Part shown: positions 36,664-44,911 of the stretch, in pieces
How the letters are laid out: each line of letters opens with the position of its first letter
Numbering within the stretch: the stretch's first letter is position 1
Program-made: the position numbers and the translations under genes
Source of the DNA: Armatimonadota bacterium
GTDB lineage: Bacteria > Armatimonadota > Fimbriimonadia > Fimbriimonadales > Fimbriimonadaceae
Direction: 5' to 3'
DNA: 64,000 nucleotides
Assembly (NCBI GenBank): GCA_018268315.1
Contig: JAFDWU010000007.1
Span: 1-64,000 of the forward strand
The notes under the pieces: generated by a model
Told to the model about the DNA's origin: nothing
Seen by the model: the letters and a program-made list of their open reading frames with translations, nothing else
Database searches by the model: none

Positions 36664-38607
36664 TTACTCGTTGACGAGAACCATTTCGTAGGCGTTGATC
36701 ACATCGCCTTCCTGGAAAGCTTCCCATCCTTCAAAGGTTATTCCGCATTCCATGCCTACAGTCACTTCCTTCACATCATCTTTCAGATGTTTCAGGCTGC
36801 TGATCTTGCCTTGGAAGACTTGATCGTTGCCGCGCATGACGCGGCAGAGGCATCCGCGAGTGGCTTTGCCATCGCTGACATAACAGCCGGCGACAATGCC
36901 CTTGCGGGAAAGCTGGAATCGCACCCGAATTTCGATGGTGCCCAGATATTGCTCTTCGAACTTGGGTTCGAGCATGCCCTTGACGGCCTTCTCGATATCC
37001 TCGATCAATTCGTAAATGATGTTGTAGGTTCGGATTTCAACCTTGCGCTTCTCGGCTTCCTTCTTTGCCCCGCCTTCCGGCTTAACATTGAAGCCAACCA
37101 CGATGGCGTTGGATGCGCTGGCGAGGAGGACGTCGTTCTCCGTGATCTGGCCAACCGCGGAGTAGATGATCTTCACGGTGACCTCTTCGTTCGCGATCTT
37201 TTCCAGCATGCCGCGCACGGCTTCAACCGAGCCATGGACGTCCGCCTTGATGATCAGGTTGAGATCCTTAGTGGTGCCTTCGGATAGCCGCGCTCTTAGC
37301 TCTTGAAGCGTGATGCCTCGGTCGGCGGTGGAAAGGGAATCGGTACGAACCTTTTCCTTGCGAGTGTCGGCGATAGCGCGCGCGCTTCTCTCATCGGGCT
37401 CGAATTCGATAACGTCACCGGCGGCGGGAACATCGCTCAGTCCGAGAATTTCGACGGGGGTTGAAGGGCCGGCATCTTTCAGTTTTTCGCCCAAATAGTC
37501 GTTCATCGCCTTGATGCGGCCGAAAGTAGAGCCTACAACCAGCGCGTCTCCAATGTGAAGCGTTCCTTCTTGAACCAGAATGGTTGCCACCGGGCCGCGG
37601 CCCTTTTCAAGCTTGGCCTCGATGACGGTGCCCTTAAGTTCGCCCTTCGGATCAGCGGTGAGTTCCATAACGCCTGCCTGCAGCAGGATCATTTCGAGAA
37701 GATGGGGGACGCCTTCGCCAGTGATGGCGGAGACGGGGCAGACGATAACCTGGCCACCATACTGCTCGGGAATGATATCGAACTCAGGAAGTTGCTGGAT
37801 GACCTTATCTGGGTTCGCATCCGGCCTATCGATTTTGTTGACCGCGACGATGATCGGCACGCCCGCGTTCTTTGCGTGGCTGATGGCCTCCTTGGTCTGC
37901 GGCATGATGCCGTCATCGGCAGCCACCACTAAGATCGCGATATCGGTTACCTGGGCGCCGCGCGCTCGCATTGCGGTGAATGCCGCGTGGCCGGGAGTGT
38001 CGAGGAAAGTGATTCTGCCTTCAGGTAGCTCCACCTGGTATGCGCCGATGTGCTGGGTGATTCCGCCGTGCTCTTTTCCGGCTACGTTAGCCTTTCGGAT
38101 GTAGTCAAGCAGGGAAGTCTTGCCGTGATCGACGTGGCCCATGATGGTGACCACCGGTGGGCGGTGCTGGGCGCCGCTGGATTTCTTCGCTTCCGGCCTC
38201 GCCGTGACAACTGCCTTCTTCGGTTTTGCGGAATCGGCCCAAGTTATGGCGTAGCCGAACGAGGAGACGAGCTTTTCGGTGACCTCATCCTTGAGCGTGG
38301 TGGTAAGCGTTGCGCCACCCATGCTCATCAGTTTCTTGAGGACTTCGGGGGGTGAGACGCCAAGCGCGCTTGCAAGATCACGCGGAGTTCGTCCACGAGC
38401 CATGCTCATCTCTTTTGAACCAATGAGTTCGGTCAGACCCTCGCGGACGATCGCCATAGTGTCGTCATCCACGTCGACGGACGATTGGTCATGGGCGACA
38501 CCAAGCTCATCGAGAACACCGGTCACTTGTCCCGGAGCTAGCTCGAATTCCTTGGCCAGATCTGCTATCGCTACCGTCATGCTGTTAGTCTTTACCTCAG
38601 TTTGCAT
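36664..38607 (-). CDS. infB: Translation initiation factor IF-2
   Basis: A 647-residue GTPase that delivers initiator tRNA to the 30S subunit. Two short N-terminal IF2_N modules (TVAIADLAKEFELAPGQV and TPRDLASALGVSPPEVL) precede the G domain with GHVDHGKTSLLD, FLDTPGHAAF, and NKIDRP. Domain II with ATILVQEGTLHIGD, domain III and the C2 fMet-tRNA-binding domain follow. It is short for IF-2 because the long charged N-terminal linker is missing. The ATG at 38607 overlaps ylxR by 16 bases; an ATG at 38580 would sit 11 bases after the ylxR stop and starts at the domain boundary, so either may be used. Confidence 0.96.
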   Translation of the reverse strand: MQTEVKTNSMTVAIADLAKEFELAPGQVTGVLDELGVAHDQSSVDVDDDTMAIVREGLTELIGSKEMSMARGRTPRDLASALGVSPPEVLKKLMSMGGATLTTTLKDEVTEKLVSSFGYAITWADSAKPKKAVVTARPEAKKSSGAQHRPPVVTIMGHVDHGKTSLLDYIRKANVAGKEHGGITQHIGAYQVELPEGRITFLDTPGHAAFTAMRARGAQVTDIAILVVAADDGIMPQTKEAISHAKNAGVPIIVAVNKIDRPDANPDKVIQQLPEFDIIPEQYGGQVIVCPVSAITGEGVPHLLEMILLQAGVMELTADPKGELKGTVIEAKLEKGRGPVATILVQEGTLHIGDALVVGSTFGRIKAMNDYLGEKLKDAGPSTPVEILGLSDVPAAGDVIEFEPDERSARAIADTRKEKVRTDSLSTADRGITLQELRARLSEGTTKDLNLIIKADVHGSVEAVRGMLEKIANEEVTVKIIYSAVGQITENDVLLASASNAIVVGFNVKPEGGAKKEAEKRKVEIRTYNIIYELIEDIEKAVKGMLEPKFEEQYLGTIEIRVRFQLSRKGIVAGCYVSDGKATRGCLCRVMRGNDQVFQGKISSLKHLKDDVKEVTVGMECGITFEGWEAFQEGDVINAYEMVLVNE

Positions 38608-38897
38608 TCTAATTCTTGTCTTAGGGCCCTCATTGAGTCCCCGTCTATCGTTGCCTTCAGGCTCCGTTTAAGCCGTTCTGCCGTCATTGCGGCCTGAAGG
38701 CATTTGGAGTTTCGGCAAACGTATGCCGATCGGCCAACTGCTTGTTTGGTCCAAAGCTTGGTCTCGCCCCCCGCAACTACTACGCGCCAAAAGGCCGCTT
38801 GTTCGTTTCGGTTTCTGCACGCGATACAGCTTCGGATCGGTTTACTTACTCTTTGCCTCCGTGGCGCCCTTTCCTTCGGCCGCCGCCTGGCTCTCAC
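38592..38897 (-). CDS. ylxR: YlxR-family (DUF448) protein
   Basis: About 102 residues. The conserved core KPIRSCIACRNR, VGRSAYVCRNSKCLQAA and LKRSLKA matches the YlxR family, a small RNA-binding-like protein encoded between nusA and infB in many bacteria and reported to act as a nucleoid or RNase P-associated factor. The start is unclear. No ATG, GTG or TTG lies between the nusA stop and the core, so the gene must begin inside nusA (GTG at 38897 or ATG at 38945). CGGAGG lies just before the core with no usable start after it. Confidence 0.85.
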   Translation of the reverse strand: MRARRRPKERAPRRQRVSKPIRSCIACRNRNEQAAFWRVVVAGGETKLWTKQAVGRSAYVCRNSKCLQAAMTAERLKRSLKATIDGDSMRALRQELECKLR

Positions 38898-39918
38898 TGC
38901 GGATATCGATCTTCCACTCAGTGAGCCTTGCTGCAAGCCGCACATTCTGTCCGCCCTTGCCAATCGCCAGCGAAAGCTGGCTGTCCGGCACGATTACGTA
39001 CGCGGAGCGCTCAACTTCAGTGGTCGCTTCCGTCAGCTTAATCGAATTCACCTTGGCTGGGCTGAGGGCGTTGGTGATGAAGGTAAGCGGGTCTTCGCTG
39101 TACGGCACGATGTCGATCTTTTCCTCGTACAGTTCATCGACGATGGTTTGCACCCGCGAGCCACGAGGACCCACGCATGCGCCAACCGCATCGACGCGCT
39201 CGTCCATGCTGATTACGGCAATCTTGCTTCGCTGGCCGGGTTCTCGCGCCACGCCCTTGATGACCACGACTTCGTCGGCGATCTCCGGCACTTCAAGTTC
39301 GAAAAGCTTGCGAAGTAGGTTCGGATGCGTTCGGCTGACGATGACGCGCAAGTGGCGTCCACTATCGTCAACTCGCAGCACGTAAACCCGCATGCGGTCA
39401 TTCGGCCGGTAAGGCTCGGTGGGCACCTGCTCTCGCTTCGGCAGCTCGCACTCAACCTTGTTGTTCACCGTGATGAATACGCTCTGGCCTTCGCGACGAG
39501 TGACCTGGCCGCTTACGACCTCACCCATCTTCTCGCTGAAAACGTCGTGAATCTTCCGCTGCTCGAATTCCCTTAGCTTCTGGCTGAGAACCTGCTTGAA
39601 CGTTTGCGCCGCAATGCGCCCGAACTGGTTCGGGTCGACTTGGGTTTCGATGAAATCGCCAACCTCGGCATCCGCCTTGCGTTTGCGTGCCTCGGTGATG
39701 CTCATTTGGAAGCTTGGCGACTCAACAATGCCAACGACTTCCTTCTGGATGTAGGCGGTAAAGCCCTTCTGGGAATCGATGGTTACGGCCACTTCGCCGC
39801 GCGCGCCTACATACTGCTTATAAGCCGCCGCCAACGATTGCTCGATTTCTTTCAGCAGTTCCGCTACGGGGATGTCTCTTTCTTGAGCGAGTTGCTGAAG
39901 TTGCTGCATTATTTCCAT
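38842..39918 (-). CDS. nusA: Transcription termination/antitermination factor NusA
   Basis: A 358-residue RNA polymerase-binding protein. The N-terminal domain (EIMQQLQQLAQERDIPVAELLKEIEQSLAAAYK), an S1 domain (GEVVSGQVTRREGQSVFI) and two KH domains (AVGACVGPRGSRVQTI and LAIGKGGQNVRLAARL) are present. The C-terminal acidic repeats of proteobacterial NusA are absent, as in Gram-positives. The Shine-Dalgarno GAGGAT precedes the ATG at 39918. It heads nusA-ylxR-infB, but rimP, normally directly upstream, is replaced by a leader with a terminator and an amidase gene. Confidence 0.97.
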   Translation of the reverse strand: MEIMQQLQQLAQERDIPVAELLKEIEQSLAAAYKQYVGARGEVAVTIDSQKGFTAYIQKEVVGIVESPSFQMSITEARKRKADAEVGDFIETQVDPNQFGRIAAQTFKQVLSQKLREFEQRKIHDVFSEKMGEVVSGQVTRREGQSVFITVNNKVECELPKREQVPTEPYRPNDRMRVYVLRVDDSGRHLRVIVSRTHPNLLRKLFELEVPEIADEVVVIKGVAREPGQRSKIAVISMDERVDAVGACVGPRGSRVQTIVDELYEEKIDIVPYSEDPLTFITNALSPAKVNSIKLTEATTEVERSAYVIVPDSQLSLAIGKGGQNVRLAARLTEWKIDIRSESQAAAEGKGATEAKSK

Positions 39919-39940
39919 TGGCTTATCCTCACGCTGAAAT

Positions 39941-39960
39941 AAAAAAGCGGCTAAGGCCGC
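39941..39960 (-). terminator. Intrinsic terminator/attenuator just before nusA
   Basis: On the minus strand GCGGC-CTTA-GCCGC (39947-39960) is followed by six Ts (39941-39946), ending 22 bases before the nusA ATG and downstream of a promoter-like TACAAT. It either ends the amidase transcript or acts as an attenuator controlling nusA. Confidence 0.7.
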
Positions 39961-39993
39961 CTTTCTAGTCGAAGCGCTTCAAATTGTTACGAT

Positions 39994-39999
39994 ATTGTA
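39994..39999 (-). promoter_or_regulatory. -10 TACAAT of the nusA operon
   Basis: TACAAT on the minus strand predicts a transcription start near 39987. The transcript would contain a GAAGCGCTTC palindrome and then the terminator before the nusA start. Confidence 0.45.
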
Positions 40000-40039
40000 C
40001 CCTGTGGGCGGTAAGAAAGCCTAGGATTTGCTCGGAAAG

Positions 40040-40534
40040 TTAAGGTTTCAGGGGGATGCCGAGGTCGGCTAGCTGGGGCCACGGAAAGCCCAGCGGGTCG
40101 GTCTTTCTGCCAAGTGGCCTTGCGATGTTTGCATGGCTGGTTATCTGCCCAAATTCAAACCTCCGCTTCAGGCTGAGGATGAGATAGCGTAACGCGGTTA
40201 CTTGGGCAGTGGGATAAGGATCCTTGCCGTCGTTAAGATTCACCAGCTCAATGCCCACGGAAAAATCGTTGACGTTCTTGCGGCCCGTTGGGTCCTCGCT
40301 TACCCCCGCGTGCCAGGCGCGGGCGAACGACGAGACGCACTGCACGATGTGCCCATCCTTGCCGATGACGTAATGCGACGAAACTTGGCTGCTCGTGCGG
40401 GTGAATGCGGCAACGGTCGCTTCGAGGGTAGGGATAACCGTCGAATGGATCACGATGGTATCGACCTCGGCGGTTGCCGGGCGCTTACCGAAGTTAGGCG
40501 ATTGAATCCAGTCAAAGGGGAAGTAGGTCACCAT
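40040..40534 (-). CDS. N-acetylmuramoyl-L-alanine amidase (amidase_2/AmpD fold)
   Basis: About 164 residues. TIVIHSTVIPTLEATVAAF holds the first zinc His. SSHYVIGKDGHIVQCVSSFARAWHAGVSE carries the second zinc-region His and the conserved Tyr. SVGIELVN and the C-terminal SHANIARPLGRKTDPLGFPW give the last His and the Lys/Asp region. The family cleaves the amide between MurNAc and L-Ala in peptidoglycan or its fragments. I start at the ATG at 40534, just before the domain; the frame stays open to about 40750, but that overlaps the divergent M61 gene. No signal peptide is visible from this start, so a recycling role is plausible. Confidence 0.85.
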   Translation of the reverse strand: MVTYFPFDWIQSPNFGKRPATAEVDTIVIHSTVIPTLEATVAAFTRTSSQVSSHYVIGKDGHIVQCVSSFARAWHAGVSEDPTGRKNVNDFSVGIELVNLNDGKDPYPTAQVTALRYLILSLKRRFEFGQITSHANIARPLGRKTDPLGFPWPQLADLGIPLKP

Positions 40535-40679
40535 GCTTGCATCGCTACTGTACACCCTCGATAGGTCAAATGGCCCGTTTTGAACTTGGGCTTCGCGGCT
40601 ATGTAAGGTGCACAACCCAAATGTGGCAAACTCCCCTCCGGCCTTGGCCGTCCATTCCGTACTTGCCTTCGGATAATTC

Positions 40680-42149
40680 ATGAAGAGATTTGGCTTCCTT
40701 TCATTGCTGTTTGCCGCTGCGTTCGCTCGTGCCGATATCCGGTACGGCATCGCCCCTGACCTGAATGCGAATGCGCTTGCCGTAAGGGTGCAAGTCGAAA
40801 AGGGATTGGAAGCGCCTGAGTTCGTGATGCCGGTTTGGTGCCCAGGCTTCTACGTCGTCCAGAACTTTTCCACCAAGGTTTACGATGTTCGCGCAACGGA
40901 CGAGATGGGCAAGCGGCTCAAGGTAGACGCGATGGCGAGTTCGTGGAAGGTGGAGAATCCTTCCAAGGGGTTCGTTACCTTCACATACAAAGTCCAAGGC
41001 GACGATCCGGGGCTTGGGTTCTTCGCCGTTCACGTGGACAGCACGACGACTTACATCAACGGGCCCGGCGCTTTCGTTTATCTACGCGGCCATAAGAACG
41101 ACTTCTGCCACCTGACGATTACCAAGCCGCAGAACTGGGAGATCGCTACCTCAATGGATTACGACCAAGACTCGTATCTTGGGCACGGCTACGATGACTT
41201 CGCGGATCATCCTATTCAGCTTGGAATCTTTGAGCGCCGGAAATTCAGCGTAAACGGAATTCCGTTTGAGTTGGTTGTTGTAAGCGGCGACCAGCAGGGC
41301 GTCGGCAGCATCGACGACGCAGCCGGACAAATTGCGCAGCTTGCCAAGCCCGCGCTGAAAATGATGGGATCGCAAGGGTTCAAGCGCTATTTGACCATCT
41401 TGCATCTGGTTGCCGGGAACTTCAGCGGCGGGCTTGAGCACCGCGCATCTCATGTTGAGGCGCTCCAGAACCCAGGCAACCTAATTAGCCCCACACTCTG
41501 GACCCACGAGTTCTTTCACAGCTGGAACGTGAAGCAGATTCGCCCCAAACTGCTCGGCCCGTTCGATTACACGCAGGCGGTGCGGACGCCATCCTTGTGG
41601 TTTGCCGAGGGGGTGACGGATTACTACGCGAAGATCACCGCTTACCGGGCCGGATATCTGAACGAGGACGGCTTGCTGGACGAGCTTAGCCACGAAATTG
41701 GCATGTTGCAGGCCAGCAACAATCGGCTCAAGTACTCGCTTGCTGACGCCTCAATGAGTATTTGGGAGTTCGGCGGCGTATCGGTGGGCGATTTTAGCTA
41801 CTACAACAAGGGCCAAATTGCCGGGCTGGTTTTCGATGCCGCCATTCGAGGGGCAACTGATGGCCGCAAGTCGCTTGACGACGTTATGCGCCTTCTTTGG
41901 ACTCGTTACCGTCTGCCGCAGGCGGGTTACGAGGAATCCGATCTGATGGCCGCGATTGATGAGGTTGCTGGCGTTTCGTTGGACGACTTGTACCGAAAGC
42001 TGATCAATACGACTGACGACGTGCCTTATGACGTTCTGCAGCGGATTGGGCTGAAGGTTTCAGACATGGGCGGGTTCCGCCTGATACACGATTCCGGCAT
42101 GTCGGCGACCGCTCAGCGGCTGTACGAAGGCTGGATTTCGATTCCCTAA
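40680..42149 (+). CDS. M61-family (glycyl aminopeptidase-like) metallopeptidase, secreted
   Basis: A 489-residue protein with a signal peptide (MKRFGFLSLLFAAAFARA). The M61 N-terminal beta domain (VFMPVWCPGFYVVQNF-like VMPVWCPGFYVVQNFS) is followed by the gluzincin core: GGLEHRASH, the zinc site HEFFHSWNVKQIRP, and the downstream Glu in WFAEGVTDYYA. YNKGQIAGLVFDAAIR and later helices complete the catalytic part. The PDZ domain usual at the C terminus appears missing, because the protein ends about 90 residues after the helical bundle. GATAAT lies 2 bases before the ATG. Confidence 0.88.
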   Translation: MKRFGFLSLLFAAAFARADIRYGIAPDLNANALAVRVQVEKGLEAPEFVMPVWCPGFYVVQNFSTKVYDVRATDEMGKRLKVDAMASSWKVENPSKGFVTFTYKVQGDDPGLGFFAVHVDSTTTYINGPGAFVYLRGHKNDFCHLTITKPQNWEIATSMDYDQDSYLGHGYDDFADHPIQLGIFERRKFSVNGIPFELVVVSGDQQGVGSIDDAAGQIAQLAKPALKMMGSQGFKRYLTILHLVAGNFSGGLEHRASHVEALQNPGNLISPTLWTHEFFHSWNVKQIRPKLLGPFDYTQAVRTPSLWFAEGVTDYYAKITAYRAGYLNEDGLLDELSHEIGMLQASNNRLKYSLADASMSIWEFGGVSVGDFSYYNKGQIAGLVFDAAIRGATDGRKSLDDVMRLLWTRYRLPQAGYEESDLMAAIDEVAGVSLDDLYRKLINTTDDVPYDVLQRIGLKVSDMGGFRLIHDSGMSATAQRLYEGWISIP

Positions 42150-42168
42150 ACGCGATATCTGCGGGTAA

Positions 42169-42193
42169 CCTCCTCCAACTCAAATGAGGGGGG
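42169..42193 (+). promoter_or_regulatory. Hairpin pairing with the Shine-Dalgarno of the CsgG-like gene
   Basis: CCTCCTC (42169-42175) can pair along all seven bases with GAGGGGG of the Shine-Dalgarno (42186-42192), with a 10-base loop and one G-U pair. It would mask the ribosome site of the gene at 42204 when folded. Confidence 0.4.
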
Positions 42194-42203
42194 AATTGAA
42201 TAA

Positions 42204-43220
42204 ATGTTGAAGCTACGCTCATCGCTGCTTCTGATGGCCGCTCTTACTGCCGCCGTCGCTGTGTCCGCCACCCAAGATAAGTCCGACAAGAAGGACGGCT
42301 CCTATGTGCTGCCCAAGTACAACGGACCCAAGAAGCGCATTGCCGTCGCGCAGATGTCGATCGATAATCGTTCGCGGGATGCCTGGGAAGGCTGGCTGAA
42401 GACCTATAAGTCGGAGCGGAACATCAATACTGCCGACGACGTGGGCCTACACATGACCGAGATGCTGACAACCGCCCTGATTGATACCAAGCGATTTGTG
42501 GTGCTGGAGCGGGGTGAGGGCGTGAACGACGTTCGCAGCGAAATCAAGCTGACGCAGGAGCTAGGCAACCAGCAGACGCAGGTGAAGGCTGGCAACGTGC
42601 TTGGCGCGCAGATTATCGTGCGAGCTGCCGTCACCGAATTTCAGGCTCATAGCAAGCGACGAGGCGGAGGTTTTAGCATCGGTCCTGTCAAGCTTGGCGG
42701 CGATAACGATGAAGCGAAGCTTGTGCTTGATGTCCGCTTTATCGACGCTTCCACGCTTCAAGTCCTGGATTCCGTAACCGCGGATGGAACCAGCAAATCG
42801 AGTGCGGCGATTGTTGGCTTAAACGTTGGATCATTCAGCGGCGCGGCTGGCGGATCGGATGCCGATCCGGTGGAGAAGGCGACTCGCGACGCGCTGACTA
42901 AGGCGGTCATCAAGATCGTTGAGCGAATGCAGTCGGTTCCTTGGGAAGCCAAGGTCGCCAAGATTAACGACGATGGCGTAATCATCCTGAATCGCGGCGA
43001 AAACGATGGGCTGAAGGTTGGCGATTCGCTGAAGCTGTACAAGGCGGGCGAGATCATCACCGACCCGGATAGCGGCGAGAAGAGCCGTGATCAGGATACG
43101 TACATCGGCGAAGTGACGATCACATGGGTTGGGCCGAAGCTTTCGCGCTGCACACTTAGCGGCGGCAAGCCAGACCCCAAGGTTCAGTACATCGTTCGTT
43201 ACACGGACAAGCAGTCTTAA
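42204..43220 (+). CDS. CsgG/HfaB-family secreted protein
   Basis: A 338-residue protein with an N-terminal signal peptide (LKLRSSLLLMAALTAAVAVSAT). The CsgG-like core follows: KRIAVAQMSIDNRS, LTTALIDTKRFVVLERGE, and LGAQIIVRAAVTEF, with KLVLDVRFIDASTLQVL. There is no lipobox Cys after the signal, unlike E. coli CsgG. A C-terminal domain (about 250-338, INDDGVIILNRGENDGLKVGDSLKLYKAG) resembles a flagellar-assembly T or FlgT-like barrel found on other CsgG-family proteins. Role: outer-envelope assembly or periplasmic adaptor; no curli genes are nearby. The Shine-Dalgarno GAGGGGGG is very strong. Confidence 0.75.
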   Translation: MLKLRSSLLLMAALTAAVAVSATQDKSDKKDGSYVLPKYNGPKKRIAVAQMSIDNRSRDAWEGWLKTYKSERNINTADDVGLHMTEMLTTALIDTKRFVVLERGEGVNDVRSEIKLTQELGNQQTQVKAGNVLGAQIIVRAAVTEFQAHSKRRGGGFSIGPVKLGGDNDEAKLVLDVRFIDASTLQVLDSVTADGTSKSSAAIVGLNVGSFSGAAGGSDADPVEKATRDALTKAVIKIVERMQSVPWEAKVAKINDDGVIILNRGENDGLKVGDSLKLYKAGEIITDPDSGEKSRDQDTYIGEVTITWVGPKLSRCTLSGGKPDPKVQYIVRYTDKQS

Positions 43221-43230
43221 GCCTTTGCGA

Positions 43231-43270
43231 AACCGGTTCGGCGCACTCGCGCCGAGCCGGTTTTGTTTTT
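43231..43270 (+). terminator. Intrinsic terminator after the CsgG-like gene
   Basis: A long GC stem (43231-43244 pairing with 43249-43262, loop ACTC) is followed by TTTTGTTTTT, 11 bases after the stop. Confidence 0.9.
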
Positions 43271-43323
43271 GCGTACTGGCCGTATTGCACCCTCTACGCC
43301 TGTGATATCGTAATGCAAATACC

Positions 43324-43761
43324 ATGTCGCGAAAAAGCGCATCCGTTCGCCCCGTTTTGCTTATAGCCGTAGCCTCTGCCGTGGTTGGTTGCAACAGCTA
43401 CTCCGAGACGAGATATTGCACGGATGCTACGGGCCGTGTGCTTGCCGACGGATACTGCTCGGGAGCGGGCGATTTCGCCGTTTCGCTGCCTGCCGGATAC
43501 ACGCCGCCGGTTCACTGGGTTTACATGCCCCGCAGCAACAACTATTACCGATCCGGCTCGTATCTGAGGGGGTATTCGATGTTTCCATCTGGGCGCGGGC
43601 CGGTGATGGACTCTGGCGGGACGACGATCTCAAACGACGGTCGCTTTAACGGTATCCGTCCAGCGGCGACGGGCGCCGCCCCCGGCGAGGCGGAGATGCG
43701 CTCAGGCGTCACTCGCGGCGGGTTTGGCGGGTTCGGCTCAAGCATGTCGGGCGCCTCGTAG
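43324..43761 (+). CDS. YgiB-like (DUF1190-like) lipoprotein
   Basis: A 145-residue protein with a lipoprotein signal (LLIAVASAVVGC, lipobox VVGC). A Cys/Tyr-rich segment SYSETRYCTDATGRVLADGYC follows, then a Gly/Ser/Arg-rich tail ending GGFGGFGSSMSGAS. The next gene encodes a YgiC-like glutathionylspermidine-synthase-family protein, and in E. coli the DUF1190 lipoprotein YgiB is paired with YgiC, so context supports the call more than sequence does. Confidence 0.65.
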   Translation: MSRKSASVRPVLLIAVASAVVGCNSYSETRYCTDATGRVLADGYCSGAGDFAVSLPAGYTPPVHWVYMPRSNNYYRSGSYLRGYSMFPSGRGPVMDSGGTTISNDGRFNGIRPAATGAAPGEAEMRSGVTRGGFGGFGSSMSGAS

Positions 43762-43765
43762 ACCT

Positions 43766-44911
43766 ATGGAGCGAATCAATATCTTGCCGCGCCCGAACTG
43801 GCAGCAGCGGGTGCAGGAAATGGGCCTCACCTACTACCAAACGCCGGATGGGCAGCCGTATTGGGACGAGTCAGCCTGCTACGCTTTTCACGAAGATGAG
43901 ATTGAGGTCATTGAAGCGGCCACGAACGAGCTTCATAAGCTTTGCCTTGCTGCCTGCGACAAGATTGTAAAAGACAGCCTCTACGAGCGGCTGAAAATTC
44001 CTGAGATGGCGTGGGCGGCGGTTGCGGCCAGCTGGCAGGAGTTTGAGCCAAGCCTTTACGGCCGCTTCGATCTAGCTTACGAGCCGGGCAAGCCCCCTAA
44101 GATGTTGGAATACAACGCGGATACGCCCACTGCGCTTGTGGAAGCGGCGGTTATCCAGTGGCACTGGCTGCAGGACGTCGACGCTCAGAAAGATCAGTTC
44201 AATTCGCTGTGGGAGGCGCTGGTCGAACGATGGAAACTGCTGAGGTCATCGGGCAGGCTTAAGGGCATGAGCGTTTACTTTGCTTGCGCGGAGGAAGAAG
44301 AGGACGTTATGACGGTTTCTTGCCTTCAAGATACTGCTGGTGAAGCTAACGTACTTACAACGTTCATACCCCTTGAAAATATCGGGTGGGATGCAGGGCA
44401 GAGCTGTTTTGTGGATGAGCAGGGAACGCGCATGCGTTCCATTTTTAAGCTCTACCCCTGGGAATGGATGGTCCACGACGAGTTTGGCATCAATGCCGTG
44501 CAGACCCGGGCCGAGACGCAGTGGATTGAGCCGATGTGGAAGATGATGCTTTCCAACAAGGCCCTCCTCGCCATTCTTTGGGAGATGTTTCCCGATCATC
44601 CAAACTTGCTTCCCGCCTTCATCGGATCAGAAGGAACCCTAACGGAATATGTTAGGAAACCTATCTATTCTCGCGAGGGCGCGAACGTTGAGATACATGC
44701 CGGTGGCGGAGTAAATGAATCTACCGGGGGCCGTTACGGCGCCGAAGGTTACGTCTTTCAAGCGCTTGCAAACCTGCCAGACTTTTCTGGTAACCACCCC
44801 GTTATTGGCAGTTGGATCGTGGGCGATACCGCTCATGGAATAGGCATCCGCGAATCGGCCGGGATGGTAACCGATAACCTCAGCCGGTTTGTGCCGCATT
44901 ACTTTGCATAG
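43766..44911 (+). CDS. Glutathionylspermidine synthase-family protein (YgiC-like)
   Basis: A 381-residue ATP-grasp protein: PRPNWQQRVQEMGLTYYQTPDGQPYWDESACYAF at the N terminus, PPKMLEYNADTPT, and IFKLYPWEWMVHDEFG as the ATP-grasp core. KPIYSREGANVEIHAGG and VIGSWIVGDTAHGIGIRES lie near the C terminus. It matches YgiC/YjfC, the synthetase-only branch that lacks the amidase domain of Gss, whose substrate is unknown. The ATG at 43766 is 4 bases after the YgiB-like stop, with no Shine-Dalgarno, so it is probably expressed by coupling. Confidence 0.9.
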   Translation: MERINILPRPNWQQRVQEMGLTYYQTPDGQPYWDESACYAFHEDEIEVIEAATNELHKLCLAACDKIVKDSLYERLKIPEMAWAAVAASWQEFEPSLYGRFDLAYEPGKPPKMLEYNADTPTALVEAAVIQWHWLQDVDAQKDQFNSLWEALVERWKLLRSSGRLKGMSVYFACAEEEEDVMTVSCLQDTAGEANVLTTFIPLENIGWDAGQSCFVDEQGTRMRSIFKLYPWEWMVHDEFGINAVQTRAETQWIEPMWKMMLSNKALLAILWEMFPDHPNLLPAFIGSEGTLTEYVRKPIYSREGANVEIHAGGGVNESTGGRYGAEGYVFQALANLPDFSGNHPVIGSWIVGDTAHGIGIRESAGMVTDNLSRFVPHYFA

